DNA of 64,000 nucleotides from Gigaspora rosea (GCA_003550325.1 QKWP01000036.1:443297-507296); one strand, 5' to 3'. Positions 10,716-22,235 are shown, counted from the first letter of the stretch. Notes: a model not told the origin generated them from the letters alone. A program made the numbers and translations.

Positions 10716-11193
10716 ATCAAATAAAAAATGAAAACAAAAACGAAATTATTAGCCGTGAGCTTGAAGAAAATATTCCTAGTTCTGCAAATTTTGAATTCAA
10801 CAATCTTATACCTGGTTTTAAGAATTCCGAAATGTCTAATTCTGGTTCTGTTGGTTGCGGATTGTCTAGCCTTGTGGATTTAGAGTTTCCTGGTTTTGCG
10901 CTAGGTTCTGATTCTGCTAGTATGTTGCCTGGTGCTATAAGTCTTTGCTTTAAAAATGTTTCATCTGAACTAAAGATGTTTTTGACTAATACAGCAAGTG
11001 CAAGGTTTAGAGATGTTCGGCCTAGTGCTATGAGTTCAGGTATAATGAAATTTCACCTAGTGCTATAAGATTCAGGTTTCAAGATGTTTCGCCTGGTGCT
11101 ATAAGTTCTGGGTTTCAAAATGTTTCAGCAGGTGCTATAAGTTCTGGGTTTCAATATGTTTTACTATATAAACAATTTCTTGAAAATGTATAG
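10716..11193 (+). pseudogene. Frameshifted gene fragment with tandem 12-residue repeats
   Basis: Reading starts after an acceptor-like ATCAAGTTAG near 10710-10716 and runs open through KNENKNEIISRELEENIP and FPGFALGSDSASMLPGAIS to 11068, where the frame closes. Shifting frame near 11047 restores the repeat: SPSAI.., SPGAISSGFQNVS and AGAISSGFQYV, ending at a TAG at 11191-11193. The unit is about 36 bp (GTGCTATAAGTTCTGGGTTT plus CAAAATGTTTC), so the coding repeat is also a minisatellite. A donor-like CAACGTAAGTTGC at about 10570 suggests an upstream exon and intron. I do not recognise a domain. Either the gene is dead or the frameshift is a sequencing or assembly error in a repeat. Confidence 0.45.
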
Positions 11194-11259
11194 TTTTCTT
11201 AATAGTAGGGTTAGGGTGAACCTATTAGTCCCTTTTTTCATACTAGGAGGGGTTTTATA

Positions 11260-11460
11260 AATAAAAAATCTTATATGCTATATCATATGTTCTTTATATT
11301 TTTAGCTTTTTTTACATTTATTTTATGTTCGTTTTAGCTTTCTTTATATCTATTTTACATTTTTTTTAGCTTTTTTTACGCTTATTTCAATTTCTCTTCT
11401 TTCTAAATAACTATATAACATTCAGTATTTTATTATTTAATGTTTAATTTGCTAGTCTAA
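11260..11460. other. T-rich spacer with short tandem phrases
   Basis: Three degenerate copies of a TTTTTAGCTTTTTTTAC-type phrase of about 40 bp run from 11290 to 11390. No gene is seen. Confidence 0.35.
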
Positions 11461-11470
11461 CGAGTTAAAT

Positions 11471-11644
11471 AGGACCCCGAAATATAGATAGGTCAGGTAT
11501 GAGTTTGCTTATTTTTGAGGTTTTTTATGCAAATCTTTTTTATATATAGTAATTTTTTGCTTATTTTTGAAGTTTTTTCTGCAGATCTTTCCTTTTTAGT
11601 AACCCTATAATTAACCTGACCTTCTATGTATATTTCGGGGTCCT
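11471..11644. mobile_element. Short TIR element, 'AGGACCCCGAAATATA' ends
   Basis: AGGACCCCGAAATATAGATA at 11471 and TATATTTCGGGGTCCT ending at 11644 are inverted repeats enclosing a 174-bp element. It is flanked by AGTTAAAT and GGTTAAAT, an 8-bp target duplication with one mismatch, which points to a hAT-like mechanism. A close relative is at 27630-27820. Longer relatives with GGACCCCxGACAT ends are at 31986-32278 and 46395-46692. Confidence 0.75.
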
Positions 11645-12639
11645 GGTTAAATTAATACTATCTATCGTTCTCATCTTATATCTTGTCTACTTAGATACAT
11701 GATGCAAATTTGTAATTTGATTGGTAGATCTCGATTTATTTATATGCACCATGTGACTTTGGTGATGATTACTAGTGGTGATAAAAAGCAAACTCCTTTT
11801 AATTATTATAACATTATTATATATTATTTTAACTACTTTTATACTTTGTCGCATCTAATTCCATTACTATTTGTAGAAAAAAATAAAAAAACTAGCTCTA
11901 TACACTTATTTTTTTATTTTTACTCACCTTATAATTAGCTATTATTTTGCTTCTTTGTTTTTTTTTGCTTTAGCTATTTTTTTTTAACTATTACCTTTAT
12001 TTCTCTTTTTTTCTAAACACTTCCTAAAAATATTAAAGAAGTAAAAAAATAAAATAAACCATTTCTCAGAAGTAAGTATTAGTGTTTTTACAAATTGACA
12101 AAGAAATCTAGTATGTTACTAGTATGTTTTTGAAAAGTGCTGATGAAGTTAGTGTTCTCACAAAGTGCTAGAATTAAATAAATTAATAAAAAAGTTTAAA
12201 AAAAAAAAACAAAAAACAAAAAATAACAAACAAAAAATAAATAAAGCAAAACTTTGCAAAAACTTGCAAAATCTTGTACCAAATTTAAACATTTTTTTAA
12301 AGAAGCATTCTTGAAAATTTAGAAATTGCTAGAAAAATCAGTTGTATATTCTTGCAAAATATCAAAAGTCTAAGTTGGTGTACAAAGTCAAATTGGTGTT
12401 TTTGCAAAGTACCAAATAGTTGTTGGTTTTCTTGTAAAAGACTAGTATTTTTGTAAAGTATAAAAAAATTAAAAAAATAAATAAATAAAGAGAATTGCTA
12501 ATCTTAACCAGGGTGAAATTACTAGTTACACAAGACCAAATCGACCAATAATATTTATTTTTATTTATATTACATATTAATATATATTTATTTCATATTT
12601 ATTTATATAATATACAAAGCCCTTTTAAATTGTATTAAT

Positions 12640-13430
12640 CCACTACTAATCCACCCTTTTACTTAATACTAGCCTAACCCTAATCCCACACTACCCTTAC
12701 CCTAACCCCATCCTTTTCGCCTAATATTAGCCTAACCCTAACTTTACCCTTTAGCTCCCCTTAAGCTTTTATACTAATCCCGTCCTATCATAACCCAAAT
12801 TCGTACTACTTTCTATCGCTACTATCCCATTCTAACCCTAATACACGGCTTTAATCCTCACGTTTCGCTAGTCGAATCAGCACGGGATTTGGCACGGGTA
12901 ATGAATGTGAATTCACATGCCACCACGATAACGATGTGGATTAGCTATTGAAATATAAATTTACATAAGTAATCAACAAGCTAACTGCATATGAAGCAAA
13001 ATTTTGTAAGGAATTTTTTTAAGACGCTTCATCAGCAAAATCATGGAATGTTACTTTTTTTTAAAAAAAAATCCTTTACTGACCTTTCGCTCTACAAAAC
13101 GACCCAACATGTATCATGTCACATCTGTAACGTACACATAAATGTCATCTGAATGCGTCATTTCATATGATGTGATATTACGTGCTACCCTTTGCCGTAA
13201 TTTTTATTGTGCTTTTTCGTTAAACATTTCTGTGCATGCTACAAGATCCGTGCCATTTCGAGCATTCCCGACACCAACCTGTACCACTTTTTTTACAGAG
13301 AATCGGCAACAAAACATCATATACCCCTCCCAGAATTAGGCACAATTCCGGCTGACCCTTGAGGCCTTAATGTTGACTTATGGTAAAGACATCCACAAAC
13401 GCAAGCAATATGACACCGGAACCTGAACGA
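12640..13430. repeat. Mixed-composition repeat block with a second copy at 42210-42590
   Basis: At 12640-12850 there are loose CCTAACCCTAA-type phrases. From about 12870 the sequence (AGTCGAATCAGCACG, CATAAATTTACATAAGTAAT-like, AACTGCATATGAA, CTTCATCAG, ACCAACCTGTACCACTTTTT) is shared in the same order with 42340-42590. The composition is richer in G+C than the surroundings. The only ORF (13142-13339) is not protein-like enough to call. Confidence 0.5.
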
Positions 13431-13525
13431 AAAAAAAGCAAGCGATTAGTAACGCTAAAGTGAAAATAACGACAAAGTAAAAATAACAACAATGTTAAAA
13501 AGATGAAGGAGCCAACATACAAGTA
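13428..13525 (-). other. Intron-like segment on the minus strand
   Basis: Reading the minus strand, a donor-like ACTTGTATGTTGG near 13523 is followed by CGTTACTAATCGC, a polypyrimidine stretch and the acceptor TTTCGTTCAG at about 13428. All elements of a short fungal intron are present, but the flanking exons are not clearly coding. Confidence 0.4.
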
Positions 13526-13529
13526 ACGT

Positions 13530-13955
13530 TGCGGCTTCAACTAAAATTTTACTGCCCTAAGCTAAATGAAGCACCTGCAAATGGTGATACCGAAGAATGA
13601 CGACACCTAAAAATGACGAACCGAATAACGGCGAAAAACACAACTACAACTAAAACACCAGTTACTACGACACCAATGTCGACACAACGATGACAAACCA
13701 GAGCGAGATATCCAAGGCAAGAAAAAGAAAAGGATTAGTATGATAAAAAAAACAATACAACAAAAAAAAATTACATAACATGTAGATCTGTTGTACAAAT
13801 ATATATAAATCCTGTTGTGTAACTGGTGATTTCCCCCAGTTAAGTGTAGTTATTCTCATAAATAAAATAAAATCAAAATAAAATCAAAAAAATTGAAAAA
13901 AGATCTAATTTTATAAAAGATCTAATCCGATCTTGTAACATTATACAAAATTTCA
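13530..13955. other. Intergenic, nothing firmly recognised
   Basis: ACGACACC-rich phrases at 13560-13700 look like degenerate repeats (GAATGACGACACC, GAATAACGGCG). Two overlapping minus-strand ORFs of 63-64 codons show no conserved features. The rest is AAATAAAATAAAATC-type low complexity. Confidence 0.35.
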
Positions 13956-14736
13956 AAATATTTCGAAAATATAGTCCAATATGCCCTTGGTATAAACAGG
14001 TATAGATATTCTGATTTAGCTTGGTTTTTCAGGTCTAAAATTTTTGAAAATATTTCAAATTATTTCGAACTAATGTATTATTGAAATTACTTCTGAAATA
14101 TTTTGAAATCTGCAGTTTACAAGTTCTTTCAAAAAATTTACAGGTTTACAAGATCTTTTGAAAGATTTCACTACTATAAAAAAATAAAACCTTATTTTAA
14201 ATCTAACTAGTTTGGCTTTTGAGTAATTAAAATAAAGATTTATAATTTTAGTTTGAAATAGTTTGTAGGCTTTGAGTTGTGTGTATGATCTCTTATCTTA
14301 ATTTTTTTTATCTAATATAAATATATGATTTAGTTTTTTAACAATAAAAGAACAGCTATAAAATTTCTTTATAATTAATTATTTACTTTTGTTTATTTTG
14401 AGTTTTGAAAAAAAAGAAATCCTAGTAAACAGGTTATTTCTAAAAAAAATTAACAATCAAGACTTTGACCAATTGAACATGATATATATGAATTTATATA
14501 ATTTTCATATAAAATGACAATTTTTGTATTCTTATTAAACTTGTGTAATATTGAAGTTGGCCCCCTAAAGTTTTACTTACTGTTAGAACTATCTTATCAA
14601 GAGAAATTGAATAGTACCAAAATCATTAAATTTGGTCTACTGGTTGACAAGATAGTTCAATATTTAAAAAATTTATTTAAATATAATTTTCTTGTAATCT
14701 AGTAGTAATTAGAATTTAATGATTTAGAACTCAGAA

Positions 14737-15110
14737 CAATCTATATAAGGTCATATTTAAAAAATTGCTAATATAGGCCTTTTTTTAAGAAAGGTTATAT
14801 TTGAAAAGTAGATATTAAATAAAAAGGTTATATTTGAAACAGTTAATAGGCAAAAAGAATATATTTAAAAGAATGCTAATAGGAATAATTTTTATAAATC
14901 TTATATTTGAAATGTGCTAATGATAAATATAATTTAAAAATTTAATTTTTGCAAAATAATTTTTTTTTTTTTTTTAAAGAAGGTTGTATTTCAAAAAAAG
15001 GTAAAGACTTTTAAAAGTCTAATCTAATATTTAAATTATAGCTTATATATATTAATATAAAAGTACTAATAAAAAAAAAGGCCCAAATATAAGCTTATAT
15101 AGATTATTTG
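14737..15110. mobile_element. TIR element 'AATCTATATAAG', copy 1
   Basis: The ends AATCTATATAAGGTCATATTT and AAATATAAGCTTATATAGATT are inverted repeats. The interior (GCTAATATAGGCC, GGTTATATTTGAAA, TTTATAAATCTTATATTTGA, GTTGTATTTCAAAAAAAGGT) is shared in the same order with 54752-55217. It interrupts block A of the inverted duplication. Confidence 0.75.
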
Positions 15111-15250
15111 AAGTTCTAACAATTTTGATACTATTCAATCCACCTTGTCGAGATGAATTGAATAGTACCAAAATTATTAAGTTTTGACTGCTAAATCACA
15201 AGTTATTACAGAATTTGTTAAAATTTTTCAGGATCACAGATCTGCACTAT

Positions 15251-15884
15251 ATTTATTTTCTTGATAACTTTATATAAATGGATTTTTGACAATAGTAAAT
15301 TTCATAGACATGTGCATCACAATTTACTATATACTAGTGCAACAGGTGGCACTTCGCACCACCCTTCTAAAGTTATTATACTCGTACATAGCATTACTTT
15401 TATGAGAATTCGAATAATTACTTACATAATATTCGAAAATTTTATAGTTTAGAATAATATCAGGAAAAAAAAGGGAATATTGGTTTTAAAAGTTTGTGTA
15501 ATAATTTAGATACTAAAACACTTAGATTCTAACAAATAAGTACGTACGTATTATACAGTTTATGAAACAAATAATTTTTTTTAAAGTTTTTTTTTTAATA
15601 CAGTTTATTTAAGTAATATCATAACATAAAATAATAATTACGTGCTTTCTACAGCATATATTTTTATTTATTTACAAAATTATTACATATTTCTGTTATA
15701 GTATATTCGTTGCGAATAATAATGAAACTAAATTTAAGTCAGAATTCGCTCAGATTGAGGTGAGGTAACTATATTTAGATTTTTGTCTTTTTTAATCTAA
15801 TTTAATAATTTCAAGTTGACTTGCTACTCGTAATGCATATGTAGATTTGTAAACGAAGTAGTAAAGTAAATCTAGTTGAAGTAA
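15251..15884. other. Intergenic, AT-rich
   Basis: No element with clear ends and no gene. This stretch lies downstream of the minus-strand gene that ends at 15885, so any terminator would be here; I see no single convincing signal. Confidence 0.35.
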
Positions 15885-17075
15885 CTATTCTTTATCAGAT
15901 TTATCATCTTCTACAGTCATATGATATGACTTTTTAGGGCTACGTGTAGTTCTAATTGGACGTTCCTTTATTTGAGTGCATGTAGATTTTTTTTGTGATT
16001 TGTTTTTTTTGACCAAATCTTCAGTTTCCTCTTGATCAGCTTTGATAGAGCTAGCTTCATTTGTTTCGGACTTGTAATCATCATTGTTATTAATAAAATC
16101 TATATCAATGAGTTCACTAGTTTCTTCAGACCTCTTGCATTTTACTGAAGGTACACTTTCAACATCACTTGAAGCATTTAACGTTGGTGTTTGGATAACG
16201 GGTATTTCTTTCAAGTTTTTAGTAATATTCTGGTGGATGCTTAGGAGTTTGAATCTTGTTGTATTGGTTGAGGTTAATTGGATTTGAGGAGAATCTGTTT
16301 CTGAAATTTTTTTTTAATATCAATGTAGTTAATATCTTTCGCATTGACATAGAATTTATTGTCGATAACTTCTATTTGGCCAACAACCAAAATAGTCGAA
16401 TCTTGTAGTTGGGTATTTGTTTTGAGATGTTCAAATTGTGGGTTGTTATATGAAAACACTATATAGATTGTATATTCATAATCTCAATTAATATAGTCAG
16501 TTATAATCATTTCAATTACAGAATTATCAGTGTCAATCACAGTTGGATTCCCTTGTGCTGATCCTATTAAGGATACTTTTAGAGGACATTTATTAGATTC
16601 TAAAGCCCTACCAGCAATAGTTAAGTGAGTCGAGGTGGCAACTGACATCTAATAAAGTGTTATTGTATTATTATTAATATTATTATTATATGTTTATTTT
16701 ATTATTGTTAATAAATTCATACTTATTATAATTATATATAAATTATTTAACATAATATATATATATAATTTATAAATATAATTATTTAATTACTTATAAT
16801 TATACAATTACTACCTTGGGTTTAACACAACCAGCATATCGATTTAGTACAATTTTTCCACCAACAAAATAGTATTTATCTCTTCTAAACATAGCTTGTG
16901 AATCATGATCTCGTTCATCACGATTACGTGGTACATACAAAACAATTTCTATTTCATTATCTTCAAGTCCCACAGGATACATTCCAATAGCCCATACAGG
17001 AATTGATTTTGCATCTTTTGTTTCATTTTGTTTGACATGTTTGATTTTTATGATGGTGTCCAAATAACAGGGCAT
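15885..17075 (-). pseudogene. Two-exon hypothetical gene with one stop and one frameshift
   Basis: Exon 1 (17075-16815) starts at MPCYLDTIIKIKHVKQNE and is intact through AGCVKPK. A 166-nt intron follows (donor GTAGTAATTG at 16814, acceptor TTTATTAG at 16649). Exon 2 (from 16648, MSVATSTHLTIAGRALES) stays in frame except for one TGA after ITDYIN. It continues through VFSYNNPQFEHLKT and ILVVGQIEVIDNKFYVNA, then shifts frame at the A9 homopolymer near 16306-16315. It goes on as SETDSPQIQL...NLKEIPVIQTPTL and ends with a charged K/E/S-rich tail. The alternation of strands around VVGQIEV.DNKFYVNA is OB-fold-like, but that is only an impression. I believe it belongs to a repeated family in Glomeromycotina genomes. 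Function unknown. Confidence 0.6.
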
Positions 17076-17079
17076 TATA

Positions 17080-18890
17080 TATATATATGTATTATTTTAG
17101 ATCGTAATGATATATTTGAGTTTTTAATGATATGAAAAATTTAAGGTATTTATAGATTTTTTTTTTTATGATTATTCACTACGAATTAGAAAGGTGCTTG
17201 TCTAGTAAAAGGGGCAATCAAACAAATTCTTATAGAACAATATATTTATTATATAATTTGTTAATTGGAACTGTTTTCCTTTACTGCTTAAGCAAAATAG
17301 TTTAATCATTTGCACATAACCATAACTTATCTTTTCCCTTAGAGTATTTCAGATTTACGTTAATCGATCATACTACCGATGATTACGTATTTGTTATGAC
17401 GATCTTATATAAAATCATGATCCAAAACTGGATATTTGATCATAATCATCAAAAACGCTAAATTTGGGTAGTTAACGATGATTTTCAAGACCAATTTAAT
17501 TCGGTGGTTACATATATAGTAAACTTTATATTTTTTCTCAATCAGAAATTATCGGGCTCCATTCGCTTGTCTTTTATGCTCGTTCAATTTCTCTTCAGAA
17601 AGTTTAGGATCCTTGCATTTTCTAATCTTAATTCTACATGGCATTAAGTTCTCCGGTTAATATTTCGACCGACCAGGAATTTTGAAACTCATGTAATGTA
17701 AAACGACAAATTAACTTTGTGTGGCCTAACATTAGTACATCTAAGGTAGTGCCTGACTAAAATTTCGACTTAATGCATGTATGAAGATGGGGCTTAATAT
17801 TAGTTAGACGCTACCTTAGATAGGGGCTCTTTAGATACAACTTTACCCTTGTACCTGATCTTATTAACCTCGTCCAACACTCTGATTCTGTGATAATCCT
17901 AATCGATTGCATGATCACGTGAGTCACTCAAATCATAATTTTGTTTCACCTTTGCTGTTTTCAAATTATTATAAATCTCGTTATTATTTGTTCCCTTTTA
18001 CTAAGTGCAAGTGCTCTTAAGAAATTACGCAACACATAGTAAGGTTTGTAATTGTAACTCATGATAGGAATTATAAGAATTTCACGTGAACTACTTAATA
18101 TCAACCCTAATCATAAATTGTGATTATTAGAATTACGAGCAAACTTTGTATGAGAATTATTACAATAATTCATAATAGGAATCAAGATAATTTCGATGCA
18201 AACTCAACTCTAAAACATATCATGTGTTGAGTAGGTTTGTAAAGAATTTTTTTATAGAAACTATGATAAAAATCATGATAATTCCAACAATAACACTCTT
18301 TTCATTGTTACCAAAATGTCATGCAAGCTGTATATTTTATATATTCGATAAAAGTTTGCTAAAAGCATTTAAGTACAGTATCTTTATCCATGAATCCAAT
18401 AAAAGAATTTGATTGGTTTGTCTGATCAAATGACCAATCAGATTCTTTGTCGAATTTATTAAGTAATTTCTATAAGTAAGAGAAAAAAGAGGGGAGGGTA
18501 ATGTAAACCACCGAATTAAATTGGTCTGGCCTAATAATCGACAATTAATTGATTAATATATTAAGTTAAATCAATATATACGATTAAATAATATGATCAA
18601 TTTAATTAATTAATTATTTATTTATTTAAAATATATAATAATTTTGTTAATTTAATTAATTAATAAATGTGATAAAGTCATTGTTGATTTAAAATAATAC
18701 AAAATCGTAAAATTGCTAATGCTTTAGATTTATAGCAAGGTCTAGGTAGAGCTGGTTATTGTACAACGTGAGGTGGACATACACATAAATAGTCAATTGG
18801 ATTGGAACGGGATATGTATACGGTTAATGTATTATTTATAATTCATGAATATCTAAAATTGAATTCTAATATATGTTAATAACTTTTGTA
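17080..18890. other. Long intergenic stretch; one inverted repeat at 17738-17828
   Basis: Composition is less AT-rich from 17330 to 18130. CATCTAAGGTAGTGCCTGACT near 17740 is mirrored by AGTTAGACGCTACCTTAGATAG near 17808, a weak foldback. Between 18000 and 18210 phrases like TCATGATAGGAATTATAAGA and TCATAATAGGAATCAAGATAA recur as degenerate tandem repeats. The ORF at 18224-18412 has no recognisable features. No RNA gene was seen. Confidence 0.4.
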
Positions 18891-18910
18891 TTAAACAATA
18901 CCTAAAGGTG

Positions 18911-19765
18911 TCCTCACAAAATTGCGCCTCAGAATGGGCACATTATTCACATTTCATAGATTGGAACGCCACCTGGCTCTACCTCAACAACAACCAAAAA
19001 AGTTCCAACAATTTCACAAATCCCAAACTAAACCACCTTAAATCTTTCAAAATTAAAAACCTTCTTAACAACCTGCCTACCTACTCACACTTTCACAGCA
19101 TACTCCCTAATATATTCTCCTCCCCTAACTGCTTTCACTGCAACCTCCCCACATCCTCTACTCACTGGCTAACGTGCCAAAATACTTCTCTTCTCAATTC
19201 AATCATTCATTCGGCTATATCAAAAGTTACACAAAGCGCAGATACGGACCTACCACCTCATCAACTATCCGACCTTATAAGTGCAATTTACACACACCCA
19301 TCTTTCAACCCCACGCCTACATTCCTAGATCCCTACTCTCTTTACTCTACGATTAGGGGACTAGTCCCAGCTCCCCTAATCCAATCATTACAGCCCTTTA
19401 ACATCCCCTATAAGCAAGCCTCTCAGATTGTCATCAAGATCCTTCTCGAAATATCTGATGAGGTTTACGAACAAATATGGAAACCATATTGTTCCACACT
19501 GGCCCAATGGAAGAAGGCTAATAACATTTCACTCAGACACAACTCCCCTCAGCCGCTACCGCATCATCCTCCTCGGGCCAAACCCCGTCGACGTAGACAA
19601 ACAGCACTCTCCTACCACTGCCCCTGTGGGTTCCCAGATCAGCTACATACAAACAACAACACATGCCCGCCATTAGGGCAAGCATCCCGCAAAATCAGTA
19701 TTTGGTCCACTTTGTGGATCAAATACAGTACCCCCACTAATCACATTCTAACCATTCAAATCTAG
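18911..19765 (+). pseudogene. C-terminal part of a LINE reverse-transcriptase polyprotein
   Basis: The frame is open from the 5' truncation point to a TAG at 19763-19765, about 285 codons; the first codon after the junction is not an ATG, so the start is missing rather than internal. A CCHC-type motif, CFHCNLPTSSTHWLTC (C-x2-C-x7-H-x3-C), sits about residue 77 and matches the zinc-knuckle-like element found downstream of the RT in many LINE ORF2 proteins. The rest is Pro/Ser/Asn-rich, with a basic PPRAKPRRRRQT patch near residue 222. The RT and endonuclease domains are not present. No frameshift is seen in what remains, so the insertion is fairly young. It cannot move by itself. Confidence 0.7.
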
Positions 19766-19902
19766 GTGAGTCTTGACCACTCTAGTAGGTTTAGGTCGCA
19801 GATAAATTAGTCTGAGCTCTTATTCTTGCATGTAATTTATATGTAATTGTCACTGTATAATTTAAGTCGTTGTGTTCAAACAACCTCTTATATAAGTTAC
19901 CC

Positions 19903-19908
19903 AATAAA
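19903..19908 (+). promoter_or_regulatory. Polyadenylation signal of the LINE
   Basis: AATAAA in the context ACCCAATAAAGATACG, about 25 nt upstream of the poly(A) run at 19933-19950. Confidence 0.65.
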
Positions 19909-20079
19909 GATACGAGCAAGGCCTCACCTTTTAAAAAAAAAAAAAAAAAACAATACCTAAAGGTGAAATAGGGATGAATTAATGTGAATAAATTTAACAT
20001 AAATTGATTAATAAGGTGATATATTACAGGAAAGAAAGTTAGATGCTTTATTAGATATGGGCAAAATGGCATTTTCCGC

Positions 20080-20135
20080 ACTATGCATGCGCATGGTTGC
20101 TGCATGCATGCACGCATGCATGCATGCTATACAGT
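20080..20135. repeat. GCATGC-rich palindromic simple repeat
   Basis: Repeated self-complementary GCATGC units (ATGCATGCGCATGG, GCATGCATGCACGCATGC) within about 55 bp. A related ATGCGCATGC motif closes the tandem units at 21170 and 21610-21645. Confidence 0.7.
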
Positions 20136-20139
20136 TTAA

Positions 20140-20719
20140 AATATATACAAGATTTAATAGTAAATAACTTTGATTCACTGGTCCATTTTTGATAAAACAT
20201 TTGATTTGGATCTTTATCATCACTTTGCTTTATATGAATGTAAGTCCTGAAAATGAACGTCTAATTCTAGTAAGTCTAAAATTATTAAAACCCTTCATAG
20301 TTGAGATCATTACGATTCTTTATTTTTCATAATATTATAAAACGATGCCTGGACATGCTGATGTTTACAATAAATTTGATCGATTATATTTAAATGATTT
20401 TATAACGGTTTCAAGATGATATATTATGTACTACAAATAAATTTACCAGCGATTGTGTGGTTTTTTTTATTTTTGTTTAATGTATATCGATACATCAAAT
20501 CAAGAATATCGAACGTACATACGTATATAATTAATATGCTCTATTCCATTTTTGAAAGAATCAACCAAATTTACTATACGCACCATAACCGTTCATATAA
20601 GTATTAGCATCTACACAAAAGGGTTAAGCTTGTATCGAAATGTATAATATATCATGATTACCTTAAATAAACTAAGATCAGTATAACAAATTATTAAATT
20701 TGATCAAAATACCCCTATT
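20140..20719. other. Intergenic, nothing recognised
   Basis: AT-rich with scattered mixed patches. The ORF at 20416-20607 is AT-driven and has no recognisable domain. Confidence 0.4.
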
Positions 20720-20720
20720 T

Positions 20721-21655
20721 TAATTCTGGTCATCTGTACCATTTCTGTCGTATAGTATGTGGAATTGCAGAGATCAATATGGTACCGGTATGGCACAGAT
20801 TTCAAGATAAGATTATATAGATAACCAAGTGGGGTGTAAAATACCATTATTACATACCATATAATTCTGTTACAGTATTATTGTTACATATAATATTAAA
20901 ATAGATCAGTCAGTATATCATAGGGGTATAAAATACCTATATTAAAATTCCACCATACTGTTTTGGTTTTATATTATTAAGGCTTGGTTTTTTAGAATTG
21001 GTATTTTATACTAATATCGGACCGATCAGCTCACCCATACAATGCTGATATTCTGTATTCAGAAAAAATATACTTAATCAAACGTTAGAAAGATTTTATA
21101 ATATTTGGATTTTAACTAATTTTGTATGGGCATATTACTGATTAGTTTAGACCATGCGCATAGTGCCCGTCTTAGGTATAATAATTCTGGTCATCCATAC
21201 CATACGTATAGTATGAGGAATTACAGAAGATCAATATGGTACCAGTATGGTACAAATTTTAGGATAAGATTATATAGATAACCAAATAGGGTGTAAAATA
21301 CTCTTATTCCGTACCATATAATTCTGTTACAGTGTTATAGTTATATACAATATTAAAATAGATCAGTCAGTATGTTATAGGGGTATAAAATACCTATATT
21401 AAAATATTACCATACTGTTTTGGTTTTATATTATTAAGGTTTGGTTTTTTAGAATTGGTATTTTACACTAATACCAGACCATTCAGCTTACCCATACCAT
21501 ACTGATATTCTGTAATTCTGAAAAAACCTACTTAATCAAATGTTAGAAAGATTTTATAATATTTGGATTTTAATTAATTTTGTTTGGAGTATAAAATTGC
21601 TTAGACCATGCGCATGCACACATAAATACATTCATGCGCATGGTGCCCATCTCAA
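20721..21655 (+). repeat. Tandem duplication, two units of about 460 bp
   Basis: Unit 1 (20721 to about 21174) and unit 2 (21182 to about 21655) share, in order, TAATTCTGGTCATC, GATCAATATGGTACC, TTATATAGATAACCAA, ATAGATCAGTCAGTAT, TACTGTTTTGGTTTTATAT and TTAGACCATGCGCAT. The offset is about 461 bp. Unit 2 has an extra segment near 21615-21645 that turns the end into a palindrome (ACCATGCGCATG...CATGCGCATGGT). No ORF spans the unit. It could be a tandemly duplicated MITE. Confidence 0.75.
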
Positions 21656-21659
21656 TACT

Positions 21660-22235
21660 TTATCGACATAAAGATAAGTAAAAAATATAAGATCTTTGAG
21701 TATAATGTCAATCAATTATGTATTATATAGAGGTGAATTAGAAAACAAAAAATAGGAATTAAAAAATTCAAGTAACAAATATTTTGCGTGAACTATACGA
21801 TTATGTATTTTTGATTATAATTATAATAAAAAAGCTTAAAAATACAATTAATTCAATTATATAATAAATTATATGATCATTTTAATTAATACAAAAAGTT
21901 TTTTAAATAAACTACAGAGGTAAATTTTTTATGAAATTAAGATTTCTGATTTTAATTTTTCTTATTATTATGCTTTTACTTTGTTTATTGTAAAAAGAAA
22001 ATAAAGAATATTGTAAGGAAATGATAAATTTAATAAAAGATAAGAATACTAAAATATTAATAACACATTACAATATAGTAAATTTGATGTTATGAAAAAT
22101 TAAAATCAAGTACAATTGTAAATAATAATAACTAAATATAATAAGGTAGATAAGAGTTTTTAGTGGTTATCGTAAAGTAGAAATAAGTACAAACATTATT
22201 TAATTTAATACGGTAATTGTAGCTATATGATATCT
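21660..22235. other. AT-rich 3' flank of the Helitron
   Basis: No gene. If the Helitron is bounded nearby, its 3' end (CTRR preceded by a small hairpin, read on the minus strand) should lie here; I could not fix one with confidence. Confidence 0.35.

Larger units (their letters stand above)
11860..15250 (-). repeat. Right arm of the large inverted duplication
   Basis: It is the inverted, mirrored counterpart of 840-2900. Block C lies at 11860-12490, block B at 13960-14170, and block A is split over 14570-14710 and 15115-15250. The split is caused by a TIR element inserted at 14737-15110, so that insertion is younger than the duplication. The interval between C and B also contains less AT-rich DNA (12640-13860) that is absent from the left arm. 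Confidence 0.55.
18893..19965 (+). mobile_element. 5'-truncated LINE with poly(A) tail and target-site duplication
   Basis: The insertion is bounded by direct repeats CAATACCTAAAGGTG at 18896-18910 and 19951-19965; counting the ambiguous As they are 18 bp (18893-18910 and 19948-19965). The second copy directly follows a run of about 18 As. An AATAAA signal at 19903-19908 lies about 25 nt before the tail. The body is C-rich and far less AT-rich than its surroundings. All this is the signature of target-primed reverse transcription with 5' truncation. Confidence 0.9.

Noticed and set aside
12660-12850. CCTAACCCTAA phrases as interstitial telomere
   Set aside because: Irregularly spaced and interrupted by unrelated sequence; no regular hexamer array.
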